From Pneumocystis sp. 'macacae' (Eukaryota; Ascomycota; Pneumocystomycetes; Pneumocystales; Pneumocystaceae): a DNA stretch of 64,000 nucleotides. Positions 50,052 to 59,900 of this stretch are shown here, in pieces (position 1 is the first letter of the stretch; every line of letters starts with the position of its first letter). Under the pieces are notes generated by a model that was given only the letters and a program-made list of their open reading frames with translations, ran no database searches and was not told the DNA's origin. Location: the NCBI GenBank assembly GCA_018127085.1, contig CM030730.1, positions 418,531 to 482,530 on the forward strand, written 5' to 3'. The position numbers and the translations under genes are program-made.

Positions 50052-53000
50052 GCACAGAATGATGGAATTGATGAGGAGCATATTTTTGCATTGATTTTGA
50101 AAGGAGATTATAATGATGATACTAAATGCAAGAAAAAACTAAAAGAATACTGTGAAAATTTGAAAGGAATAGATGAAAACTTTAGAATCTATTCAAAATT
50201 AAAAGAAACATGCAAAGAAGATAAAAAGCAGGAAGAAAAATGCACAGAATTAAAAAATAAAGTTAAAACAAAATGCACTGCATTTGAAACGGAACTTGGG
50301 AAAGTAGAAAAAGATGCTTCGAAATTAACTCATGATGATTGCAAAAAGAATGAACAACAATGTTTGTTTTTGGAAGGAGCATGTCCAAAAGAACTTACAG
50401 AGAAGTGTAATGAGCTAAGGAATAAATGTTATCAAAAAAAAAGAGACGGAGTGGCAGAAGAAGTTCTTTTAAGAGCAGTTCGCGGAAGTATTGAGAGTGA
50501 TGATGATTGTAAAAAAAAGCTCAAGGAAGTTTGTTTAGAATTGAGCCAAGAAAGTAATGAGTTAACAAAACTTTGCCTTGACCAAGAAACAACGTGCAAA
50601 AAATTTGTGGCAGGAAAACAGGAGAAATGCACTGATCTAGAAAAGACTGTTAAAGAAGCACTCACTAAAAAGGACGGATTAAGAGGAAAATGTTTATCAC
50701 TGCTTGAGCAATGTTACTTTCACAGAGGAAACTGTCAAGGGGATAAATCAAAGTGCAAAGAACCTTCTAACAAGGATTGCAAAGAATATATACCAGATTG
50801 CGATAAATTAGCAGAAGAATGCCAAAAGCAAAACATCGCGTATATACCGCCAGGACCGCCTTTTGACCCGACGAGGCCGGCGGCATCGCTGGCAGAAGAC
50901 ATAGGACTGGAAAAGCTTTATAGGGATGCAGAGGAGGACGGCGTTGTTATCGGGGAGCAGCGTGTGAGGGATGCAACTGCTTTGCTGGCGTTGTTGCTTG
51001 GAAATAATCATGACGAAAACAAGTGTGAACAAACCCTTAAAGAACAATGCAAAGATCCTCATAAACATGAGGCTCTTGAGAATCTATGTAAGGGAAATGA
51101 TTTAAGTGAAGATGGGAAGGATAAATGTAAAGAATTAAAAGACGATGTTAAAAAGATCTGCGACAATCTCAAGCCAACAATTCTTAAGAATAATCTTTAT
51201 GACGAAAAAAATATACATAATGGAATCATTGGATGGGAGCAGTTACCAACATTTCTTAGCAGCGAAGAGTGTGCAAAATTAGAGTCTTATTGTTTTTATT
51301 TTGAAAAGAAGTGTCAGGATGGAGAAAAAGCGTGTATGAATGTGAGGGCAGCGTGCTACAAAAGAGGGCTTGATGCGCGTGCAAACAACGTTTTGCAGGA
51401 AAAAATGAGAGGATGGTTGCACGGTTCAAATGAAACGTGGCGTAAAGAATTTCAGAAAAAATTAGTGGAAGTCTGTGGAGAACTGAAGGGAAATAAAGGG
51501 ACCTTTCCGTACGACGAGTTGTTTGTTCTGTGTGTACAGCCACTAAGGGCACTCCGGTTGCTTACGCATGATCACCAGATGAGAACGGTCTTTCTGCGGG
51601 AACAACTGGACAAGAAGCGCGATTTCCCGGGGGACAAGGACTGCAAGGAGTTGGGGAGGAAGTGTGAGGAGCTGAGATATGATTCAAGGGAAATTTGGTG
51701 GCCGTGCTATACGCTGGAGCAGCAGTGCGAGCGGCTGGGGACGACAGAATTGCTGAAGACGCTTTTACTTAGTGAGCAGAAGGATACGCTGAAAGACCAT
51801 GCGGGTTGCGAGAAGTATTTGAAAGAAAAGTGTAATCTATGGACTAGGAGGGGAGACGGGCGCTTTTCTCTCGTATGTGCCTTCCAGAACGCTACGTGTA
51901 AGCTGATGGTAGATGATGTGCAAAGTAGGTGCAACGTATTTGAGAAGAATCTAAAAGCTTCAAATATCAGTCACGAATTTAACGAGAATAACCCCAGAAT
52001 GGGATCATTGGAAATGCTTTGTCCTTCTTGGCACTCCTACTGTAGTAAATTTGGACCTAACTGTCCGAATCTTAAAAAGGATGGTGCTTTCTGTACAAAA
52101 CTCGAAAAACATTGCAAACCATTTTACAAGAGAAAGGCCTTGGAAGATGCTCTTAAGGTAGAATTTCGAGGAAAATTGTCTGACGAGAATAAATGTATTC
52201 CTGCACTACAGAGCTATTGCACAATATTGGAAAACGTAAAAAATGCATCGATCAGTAATCTGTGCAAAGCTAACACCAAGGATAACGGTCAAAAGGATGA
52301 TAATCAAGTTAGAAAGGAGCTCTGCCAGAAACTTGTGGCAGAAGTGAAGCAGCAATGTGCAATATTACCAGAGGGACTAAAACAACCAGCAGAAGATCTG
52401 AAAAAGGATTTAGAAATATTTAATGAACTTAAGAAACAAGCAGAAAAGGCAATGAAGGAGGCTAAACTTGTTTTATCAGTTGCAAAGACAGGTGGAGATA
52501 ACACAGAAAGTGGGGGCAAAAAGGACACTGCAGCAAGCAGGGCTAAAGATACCATGAAGCATGTAAAGGTAGTGCGGAGAGGGACTAAAGATGTGCCGGT
52601 CACAGAACTAGAGGCGAGAGCATTGGATTTGGCAGCAGATGTGTTGGCAAGATATGTAGAATTGAGGGAGCGATGCACCCGGCTAAACTCGGATTGCGGG
52701 ATTAGGAAGGATTGCCAAGGGATAGAAGAAGTATGCAAGAATATTGACAAGACATGTGGCGGTCTGAAGCCGCTAGACATAAGATCGCAGGAAATAGTAA
52801 CAAAGAACGTCACAACGACGACAACAAAGACAGTCGGACCAGGAGGGGAGACCGTGGAAGAATGCAAGTCAGTTAAAACGACAGATACATGGGTCACGAA
52901 AACGTCGACGCACACCAGTACATCGACATCCACGTCAACTACTACATCTACAGTGACATTGACATCGACAAGACGGTGCAAGCCTACAAGATGTACGACA

Positions 53001-53105
53001 GGAGATGAGGCGGGAGATGTGACACCAAGTGGGGGGTTGAAGATGGCAGGGTGGAGTGTGGTGAAGGGGGTGTTGTTGGGAATAATGATTTCAGTTATGA
53101 TTTAA
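50019..53105 (+). CDS. msg-I (Msg-A1) gene without start codon; likely silent donor copy 1
   Basis: The open frame starts at the CRJE (GTG at 50019) and encodes VARAVKRRAQAAQNDGIDEE. It has no in-frame ATG upstream after the TAA at 49986, and none downstream until 51336. About 1,028 codons follow with repeated Msg cysteine domains (CLFLEGACPKELTEKCNEL; DCKKKLKEVCLELSQESNEL; ECAKLESYCFYFEKKC), the PPGPPFDPTRP hinge, a charged linker, a Thr/Ser-rich segment (TSTHTSTSTSTSTTTSTVTL) and a GPI-type hydrophobic end (VVKGVLLGIMISVMI). In Pneumocystis such genes are translated only when joined to the upstream conserved sequence at one expression site. Msg-I covers the cell surface and varies antigenically. 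KR in the CRJE is a Kex-type processing site. Confidence 0.9.
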   Translation: MARAVKRRAQAAQNDGIDEEHIFALILKGDYNDDTKCKKKLKEYCENLKGIDENFRIYSKLKETCKEDKKQEEKCTELKNKVKTKCTAFETELGKVEKDASKLTHDDCKKNEQQCLFLEGACPKELTEKCNELRNKCYQKKRDGVAEEVLLRAVRGSIESDDDCKKKLKEVCLELSQESNELTKLCLDQETTCKKFVAGKQEKCTDLEKTVKEALTKKDGLRGKCLSLLEQCYFHRGNCQGDKSKCKEPSNKDCKEYIPDCDKLAEECQKQNIAYIPPGPPFDPTRPAASLAEDIGLEKLYRDAEEDGVVIGEQRVRDATALLALLLGNNHDENKCEQTLKEQCKDPHKHEALENLCKGNDLSEDGKDKCKELKDDVKKICDNLKPTILKNNLYDEKNIHNGIIGWEQLPTFLSSEECAKLESYCFYFEKKCQDGEKACMNVRAACYKRGLDARANNVLQEKMRGWLHGSNETWRKEFQKKLVEVCGELKGNKGTFPYDELFVLCVQPLRALRLLTHDHQMRTVFLREQLDKKRDFPGDKDCKELGRKCEELRYDSREIWWPCYTLEQQCERLGTTELLKTLLLSEQKDTLKDHAGCEKYLKEKCNLWTRRGDGRFSLVCAFQNATCKLMVDDVQSRCNVFEKNLKASNISHEFNENNPRMGSLEMLCPSWHSYCSKFGPNCPNLKKDGAFCTKLEKHCKPFYKRKALEDALKVEFRGKLSDENKCIPALQSYCTILENVKNASISNLCKANTKDNGQKDDNQVRKELCQKLVAEVKQQCAILPEGLKQPAEDLKKDLEIFNELKKQAEKAMKEAKLVLSVAKTGGDNTESGGKKDTAASRAKDTMKHVKVVRRGTKDVPVTELEARALDLAADVLARYVELRERCTRLNSDCGIRKDCQGIEEVCKNIDKTCGGLKPLDIRSQEIVTKNVTTTTTKTVGPGGETVEECKSVKTTDTWVTKTSTHTSTSTSTSTTTSTVTLTSTRRCKPTRCTTGDEAGDVTPSGGLKMAGWSVVKGVLLGIMISVMI

Positions 53106-53426
53106 AAATGGGTAAACATGATTTGGGAAGAGCATGTATATTAAGGAACAATTGACATGAAGTGCATTTAACGAGACGTATTCTCGCGTAGTCTGTCCAT
53201 ATTTTCATCTACTTATGCTCTTTATACCCATTCACCGCGTCTTTTATCTTCGTTTATCGTAATTTAGCTTCTGCGTTTACCCCGCATTACCCCACACAAA
53301 TTTTCGATTGTCACGTGATACCAGAGATAAGAAGGGGCACACCTTGAGTATCCTTTGCTTTCACTTAAAAGTTCAGGGTGAAACAGGTTTGTCTCTCATT
53401 TCGTCGGCCATAATTTGGCGCGGGGG
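53106..53426. other. Inter-msg-I spacer
   Basis: About 320 bases. The first 60 match the 3' flank of the second msg-I gene (TTTGGGA-G-CATGTATATT). A TTACCCCGCA/TACCCCACAC element lies at 53278-53300. A TGA at 53379-53381 closes the frame upstream of the CRJE, with no ATG after it. Confidence 0.7.
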
Positions 53427-53459
53427 GTGGCGCGGGCGGTCAAGAGGCGGGCAGCAGGG
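53427..53459 (+). promoter_or_regulatory. CRJE of msg-I copy 2
   Basis: GTG followed by GCGCGGGCGGTCAAGAGG and a G-rich end (GCAGCAGGG). It encodes VARAVKRRAAG. See copy 1 for comparison. Confidence 0.85.
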
Positions 53460-56405
53460 GGGCAGAATGTGTATGAGGATGAAGAGATTCTTTTGGCTTT
53501 TATTTTAAAAAAAGATGATTTAGAAGATCAAAAATGCAAAGTAAAACTAAAAGCATATTGTGGAGAATTGAGAAACATAGATAAAGACTTCAGTATTTAT
53601 TCAGAATTAAAAGAAATTTGCAAAGATGACGGTGTAACAAAATGTACAAATTTAAAAACTAGTGTTGATAAAAAGTACAATAGTTTCAAAACAGACCTTG
53701 GAGAAGTAGCTAAAAAACAAATTCCAGAGCTAACAGATGAACATTGCTCAAATCAAGAAAAATGTTTGTTTTTGGAGAACGCATACCCTGATCTTAAAGA
53801 GAATTGTAACACATTAAGAACTAATTGTTACCAGAAGAAGCGTGAGGAGGTAGCAGATGAAGCTCTTTTGAGGGCGCTTTCCGGGCATCTTGAAAATGAT
53901 GGTAAATGTAAAGAGAGGCTCAAGGTGATTTGTCCAGAGTTGGGGCAAGAAAGTGACGAATTGACGAGGAAATGCATTAATTTAGAATCTACATGCACAT
54001 CTTTACTGAAAGCAACAAAAGAAAAGTGTGAATTTTTAAAAACAGAGGTAGAAAAAGCATTAAAAACTGACGGGGAACTACAAAAAAAAGGACAATCTTT
54101 ACTTAAGGACTGCCACTTTTACGGACCAGGCTGTAAAGACAGTAAGTGTGATGAATTGAAAGACAAGTGCAAAAAAAAAGAAATTGTTTATCTGCCACCA
54201 GGCTCACATTTTGATCCTACGCGGCCAGAGCCTACACTGGCGGAAAAAATAGGACTGGAGGAGCTTTACAAGGAGGCAGCAGCAGATGGCGTTTTGATTG
54301 AAAGAGCATTAGAAATAGATATTCTTGATTTGTTAGTGTTGTTATCAGGAACGACTGCGTTTACTCAAAATCAATGCAAAACTATACTTACTGATAAATG
54401 TGAATCTTTTAAGCATCTTGCAAAGAATTTAGAAGAGTTATGTAAAAATAAAACAGAACATGCGAATAAATGTCAGAAATATGAACAGGAGTTTCAAGGA
54501 AAAAAGGACGTTCTAACTACAAGGTTTAAAAGTAGGAAATTTGAAAGTAAAATTGTGCTGTGGACTGAGTTACCAAAATATTTTGGTAAATATGATTGCA
54601 CAGAATTACAATCTGACTGTTTTTACTTTGAAAGCCAATCCTTTGAAACGCCGTGCAAAAATGTTAAGGCAATGTGTTATAAAAGAGGGCTTGATAGTTT
54701 AGCAAATGAAGCATTACAAGATAAACTGAGAGGGAAGTTCGATGATGAAATTAGGAGGCCGCCTGAAGAACTTCATAAAGAATTGGTAAAAGCGTGTAAG
54801 GATCTGAAGAACAAAAGCAAGGAGTTATTTACGTTATGTATGGAGCCAACAGAAGCAGTTTTTACAATATCAACAGATTTGCACATAAAGACGGATCTAT
54901 TGCAAGAACATCTGGACGCAAAGCGGGATCTCCCAACGAGGCAGCACTGCACGGATTTATTGAAGAAGTGTGCAGACTTGGGGCAAGACTCGAGGGAAAT
55001 TGAGTGGCCCTGCCGGACGCTGAGGCACCACTGCGCAAGGCTGGGCGTTGCGGAGCAATTGGAAGAGAAGTTGTTGGCGGAGAAAGTCGAGAAGTTGGAT
55101 GACTTTGAATCGTGCGTAGAAACACTGAGAGGGCGATGCAGTGGGTGGGGGAGACGGGGGAGGACGCGGTACGCGCTTGGGTGTGTCGCGCCGAACGCCA
55201 CCTGCACGTACCTCACGGGGAGTGTCGAGTCTAAGTGCGCTACACTGAAGGCACGTATGGAAAAGAGCAAAGTTGTAGATGAAGCGAAGAAAAAGGAGGA
55301 CAAGGAAAAGGATGAAATATGTGAGCGTTGGATGCCGTTCTGCGGTAAATTTATGTCAAGCTGTGGGGATTTGACGTCTGATGAGGATAAATATTGTAAA
55401 GGACTTGAAAAGGAATGTGGATCATTTATTAAACGGCAAGAATTAGAAAAAAAGGCACTCAATGAGTTAAAGGGTAGTTTGAAGACAGACAAAGAATGCA
55501 AAGAAACACTTGACAAATACTGCACACAATTGACTAATGCAACCAATGGACTTGAGACTTTGTGCACAGACAAAAGTGATAAAAAAACTAAAAGTGATGA
55601 TGATGTTAGAAAGGAACTCTGTGAGAAACTTATACAACAAGTGAAGAATCAGTGCCCTGCGTTGCAGAAAAAACTTACAGAGGCTAAAAAGGAACTGGAA
55701 GAGAAAGCAGGTGAATATGAAAATATTAAAAATAAGGCACAAGATGCATTGAAAAAAGCAAATCTTGTTTTAGTTACAACGAGGGCAACAAACGGTTCAG
55801 GAAATAAAGCAGCAGCACCCGCAGCAAAAAGCGAAAAGCAATTCAAGCTTGTTAGGAGAGATGCAAAGACATCTGTGGTGGCAAAGGTGACAGAAGAAGA
55901 GATAACAGCATTTGATTTGGTATCGCAGGCGTTGAGTTTGTATGTAGAGTTGAAGGAGGAGTGTCAAGATCTACTGAAGGACTGTGGGTTTAAAGTGGAG
56001 TGCCCGCAATGTGAAGATGCATGCAAAACGATAGAAAACAAATGTAATGGATTGAAACCATTGGAGGTGACGGAGCACAAGGTAGAAACATCAACGACGA
56101 CGACAACGACGACGACGACAACAACGATAGTTGGATCAGAAGCAGGAAAAGCAGGAACTGAGCAGTGCACATCGATTAAAACGACAGACACGTGGGTCAC
56201 ACACACATCGACACACACAAGCACATCCACATCCACGTCGACGACGACATCGACGGTGACGCTGACGTCGACCCGGCGGTGCAAGCCGACGAGGTGCACG
56301 ACAGGGGATGAGGCAGGTGAGGTGACGCCGAGTGGGGGGCTGAGGATGAGTGGGTGGGGCGTGAAGGGGGTGTTGTTGGGGATGATGATTTCAGTTATGA
56401 TTTAA
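53427..56405 (+). CDS. msg-I (Msg-A1) gene without start codon; likely silent donor copy 2
   Basis: Starts at its CRJE (GTG at 53427) with VARAVKRRAAGGQNVYEDEE, about 992 codons. Two further codon groups upstream (TTG GCG CGG GGG) look like a partial duplication of the CRJE start. The first in-frame ATG lies 415 codons in (54672). Domain order parallels copy 1: CLFLENAYPDLKENCNTL, LLRALSGHLENDGKCKERL, PPGSHFDPTRPEPTLAEKIG, cysteine blocks, a poly-Thr tract (12 Thr around 56094-56127), TSTHTSTSTSTSTTTSTVTL and a GPI-type end (VKGVLLGMMISVMI). The 3' third is strikingly GC-rich for this genome. Outermost msg gene in the window, oriented toward the telomere. Confidence 0.9.
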   Translation: MARAVKRRAAGGQNVYEDEEILLAFILKKDDLEDQKCKVKLKAYCGELRNIDKDFSIYSELKEICKDDGVTKCTNLKTSVDKKYNSFKTDLGEVAKKQIPELTDEHCSNQEKCLFLENAYPDLKENCNTLRTNCYQKKREEVADEALLRALSGHLENDGKCKERLKVICPELGQESDELTRKCINLESTCTSLLKATKEKCEFLKTEVEKALKTDGELQKKGQSLLKDCHFYGPGCKDSKCDELKDKCKKKEIVYLPPGSHFDPTRPEPTLAEKIGLEELYKEAAADGVLIERALEIDILDLLVLLSGTTAFTQNQCKTILTDKCESFKHLAKNLEELCKNKTEHANKCQKYEQEFQGKKDVLTTRFKSRKFESKIVLWTELPKYFGKYDCTELQSDCFYFESQSFETPCKNVKAMCYKRGLDSLANEALQDKLRGKFDDEIRRPPEELHKELVKACKDLKNKSKELFTLCMEPTEAVFTISTDLHIKTDLLQEHLDAKRDLPTRQHCTDLLKKCADLGQDSREIEWPCRTLRHHCARLGVAEQLEEKLLAEKVEKLDDFESCVETLRGRCSGWGRRGRTRYALGCVAPNATCTYLTGSVESKCATLKARMEKSKVVDEAKKKEDKEKDEICERWMPFCGKFMSSCGDLTSDEDKYCKGLEKECGSFIKRQELEKKALNELKGSLKTDKECKETLDKYCTQLTNATNGLETLCTDKSDKKTKSDDDVRKELCEKLIQQVKNQCPALQKKLTEAKKELEEKAGEYENIKNKAQDALKKANLVLVTTRATNGSGNKAAAPAAKSEKQFKLVRRDAKTSVVAKVTEEEITAFDLVSQALSLYVELKEECQDLLKDCGFKVECPQCEDACKTIENKCNGLKPLEVTEHKVETSTTTTTTTTTTTIVGSEAGKAGTEQCTSIKTTDTWVTHTSTHTSTSTSTSTTTSTVTLTSTRRCKPTRCTTGDEAGEVTPSGGLRMSGWGVKGVLLGMMISVMI
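56094..56127 (+). repeat. ACG/ACA trinucleotide tract encoding polythreonine
   Basis: Twelve consecutive Thr codons, mostly ACG with some ACA, in the Ser/Thr-rich stalk region of msg-I copy 2. Copy 1 has only a short Thr run at the equivalent place. Confidence 0.8.
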
Positions 56406-56860
56406 GAGCAAATGGACATGGTTTGGGATGGCATGTATATTTAGGGAATAATGAGTGCATTTTACCGGGACGCCCTCCCCGTACCTCGTAGTGTGCACGC
56501 CAGCCTCCGCACACAGTGTATTCCTGCCTCACAGTATGCAGTGTGCGCTTTAGATGCGTGTGGGCGTGTTTTGGACGCGTCTGGGACGCGCGTGTTTGCC
56601 CGAAATTAGTCCGGAATTACCCCGCATTTACCCCGCAAAAAAACAAAATTTGTGTGGGGTAAGCGCAAGCAGAGGAGAGGGGGGGCGGTTACCCCGCATT
56701 TGTGGCCGAAAACGGAAACGCCCCACCGAAAAAGCAGAATTTGTGTGGGGTAAATGTGGGGTAAGGCAGAGGAGAGGGTGAGGGAGGTGTGCACACAAGA
56801 ATTGAGAGAGGGTGGGGGGCAGATAAGGAATAATGCGTAGATGTTTGCATGGGATTTACG
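56406..56860. repeat. G-rich patch with TTACCCCGCA / GTGGGGTAA inverted repeats
   Basis: The 3' flank of msg-I copy 2 is followed by TTACCCCGCA elements at about 56617, 56626 and 56689 and by GTGTGGGGTAA or ATGTGGGGTAA at about 56652, 56743 and 56755. Several pairs can form hairpins with a loop of about 15 bases. The patch also has the G-rich run GAGAGGGGGGGCGG, and one more diverged copy of the AATAATG...GCAT tail motif (56827-56853). No gene is supported. Confidence 0.75.
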
Positions 56861-56999
56861 TCAATTTCGACTCAATTTGGCAGTAGTATGTTAGAGTTGA
56901 AATTTTTCTGGACGAAAAATGAGCACACAGTCGAGGTTGAGGTGGACAGGGGGGGTTGGGCGCAAGAAGGGGACTGGAATTGAGTGGCAGTCTCTGCAC

Positions 57000-59900
57000 A
57001 GATCTTGGAACACACAAAGCTGGAAAGTGGTTGGGGTGTGCACGGTGCAGATAAGGCAGGGTAAGAGGTGGAGATGGAGCTGGGTAACAGAGTAAAAGAT
57101 AAAACAAAAGAAGTAGAAGCAGAATTAAGTGTAGATCAGACTTAGATTAGTTTTGAGAAGAAAAAGAATAGAATTTCCTTGTAAACCAAAAGCAAGAATT
57201 GGTAAGCAGAGTAAAGGTGGTGGGTGAAGGGTGAAAATAAAAGAAATAAGAAGTAGATGTGGGAGTGAATGAGTGTTAGACTCAAATTTAGGTTAGAATT
57301 GACTCATATTTAAGAAGAACAAAAAGTTTTTTCGAGCAGATCAAAGGTACAAGGGAATTGATGAGGTGGAGTAAATAACGAGTAAAGGGAAAAAATACAA
57401 GATAAAAACTAGGAGTAGAGATTAGGTTGAAATTAAGCGTAGAATTAGACTAGATTGAGGAAGGAGAAGAATAGAATAAAAATTTTTTTTTAGGAGATCA
57501 AAAGTAGAAGAATGAGGTGGAAATGAAACGACAGTGGGTAAAGATAGAATACAAGAGATAATTAAAAGCAAAAATCAGATTGGATTGCGTTTAGAAGAGG
57601 GTTTAGATTGGAGTTGGAGGGAGAAAGAATAGAGTAAAAAGCTTTTTTCTTGTAGATAAAAGACGAGCAAGAACAAGGTGGAGAGGAGTACGAGGTGACG
57701 AGGTGAGTGTGTGCACCAAGCAGTAAGGTAGGAGGTGTGTGCACAAAGTAGCGAGGTAGGGTGGGGGAGGTTGGATGTGAAAAAAATGTGCACGGTGTAG
57801 ATGAGAGTGTGCACAGGAGACGGAGGTAGGGGGTAGAGGGGAGGTGAGGTAGAGGGGTACAAGTGCGTGTGCGCCGTAGATAAGGTAGGGTGTGCAGTGT
57901 ACTGATAAGAAGAGGTGGGGGTGAGAGAGTAGAAGTGGAGAGTAGGAGTAACAAGATAGAAGTAGAAGCAGAAGTAGATTAGCATTAGACTAGTTTTAAA
58001 AGAAGATTAAGAATAAAAGGTTTTTTTGTAAGTCAAAAATCAAGAATTGATAAGCAGATTTAAAGGTGGCGGTGAATGGAAGATAAAAATACAAGAGAAG
58101 GGAAGTGGGTGTGAGTGAGTGTTAGATCAGGATTCGATGTAGATTAAATTTAAGAAGAAATGAAGAATAAAAATAATTTTTTGTAAACCAAAAATTGGCT
58201 AAGAGTTGCCAAGAAGTGGAGTAAATGGTGAGTGAAGGGTAAAAATACAAGAGATAAAAGGTAGACACGAAGATTGTATTGAAATTGAGGATAGAATTAG
58301 ACTAGATTTAGAAGGAGAAAAAATAAAATAAAACTTTTTTTATAAATTAAGGATGAATAAGAAAGGAGGCGAGGAGTAGGAGAGGGTCTACAGGAGGTAG
58401 CGAGGTAGATGGTGTGCACGAAGTAAAGGTAGAGGAGGTGTGCACAGTAGGGGATGGAGTGAGGAGGGGGGGTCGGGTGTGAAAAAAATGTGTACGGTGC
58501 AAATAAGATGGTGTGCACCAGGAGTAGGGGGAGGTAGGGGGTAGGGGAGTGGGGAGGGGTAGAAGTGGGGGTAGAAGTGCGTGTGCGCGGTGCTGATAAG
58601 GCGGGGTGTGCAGTGTGCTAAGAGGAGGTGGGGGAGTGAGAGTAAGGTGGTGAGGTGAGGAAGAACAGAGTAAAAAATAGAAGAAGTAGAAGTAGACGTT
58701 AGATTTAGCTTAGAATTAGACTAGTTTTAAGGGGAGAAAAAATAATTTTTTTTTTAAATCAAAAGTAAGAGTTGATAAGCAGAGCAGAGGTAGTGGATGA
58801 GTGAAGGGTAAAATATAAAAAGGATAAAAAGTAGAAGTGGGTGTTAGACTAGAAATGAATTTGGGCTAGAATTAAAGAGAAATAAAGGGTAAAAAGTTTT
58901 TTCCTGAAGATCAAAAATTGGATAAGAGTTGCTAAGAGGTAAAGTAAATGGTGAGTGAAGGGTAAAAATACGAGATAAAAGATAGACACGAAGATTGGAT
59001 TGAAGTTGAGTTTAGAATAGACTAGATTTAGAAGGAGAAAAAATAAAATAAAACTTTTTTTTTTGTAAATTAAGGATGAATAAAAAATAAGGTGGAGTTA
59101 GGAGAGGGTTTACAGGAGGTAGCGAGTGAGCGTGTGCACGAAGCACCGAGATGAGTGTGTGCACCAGGTAAGAGGAGGTAGGGGAGGGGAGTAGGGGAGG
59201 TGCACGAGGTAAGAAGATAGTGTGCACCGTAGAGTTGGGGTGGGAAGAAGGGGTGCACCAAGCAGCTAGGAGGGGGAGGTGGGAGGTAGGGGGAGGGGAG
59301 GTGGGGAGGGGTAGGAGAGGGGTACAAGTGCGTGTGCGCGGTGCGGAAAGGTAGGGTGTGCAGTGTGCTGATAAGAGGAGGTGGATGAGGTGGAGGTAGA
59401 AGTAGAGATGGAGAGTAGAAGAAGAGTAACAAGATAGAAGAAGTGGAAGTAGAAGTAGATTAGAATTAGACTAGTTTTAATAAATAAGGAGCAAAACGTT
59501 TTTTTATAAATCAAAAGTAAAAGTTGATAAGCAGAGTTGGAGGTGGTGGTAAGTGAAAGATGAAAATACAAGAGAAGTAAATGTGAATGAGTATTAGATT
59601 AGACTTGCATTTGAGTTAGAATTAAAAAGAAATGAAAGATAAAAAGAATTTTTTGTAAACTAAGAGCAAGAAAGTTAGAGGTTGAGATAAGATAGACAAG
59701 AAAACAGGAAGCACAGGAGATAAGGAGTAGGGGGAAGGATTAGATTGAATTGCGTTTAAAAGTAGATTTAGATTAGAGTTAGAAGGAGAAAGAATGGAAT
59801 AATTTTTTTTTTGTAAATAAAAAATGAAGAACAAGGTAGGAAGTAGGAGAGGGTCTCAAGAGGTAGCAAGGTATGAGGTGTGCACCAAATAGCAAGGTGG

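Noticed and set aside
52304..52981. Reverse-strand frame of Val/Asp-rich sequence opposite the msg-I stalk
   Set aside because: It is the antisense of ACN/TCN threonine and serine codons. The same shadow appears opposite the second copy at 55964-56299.
1..56405. tRNA genes in intergenic space
   Set aside because: I looked for a GGTTCGA-type B box by eye. Hits such as TTCGAATCC near 33913 lack an A box or a foldable arm. A covariance-model search would be needed to be sure.
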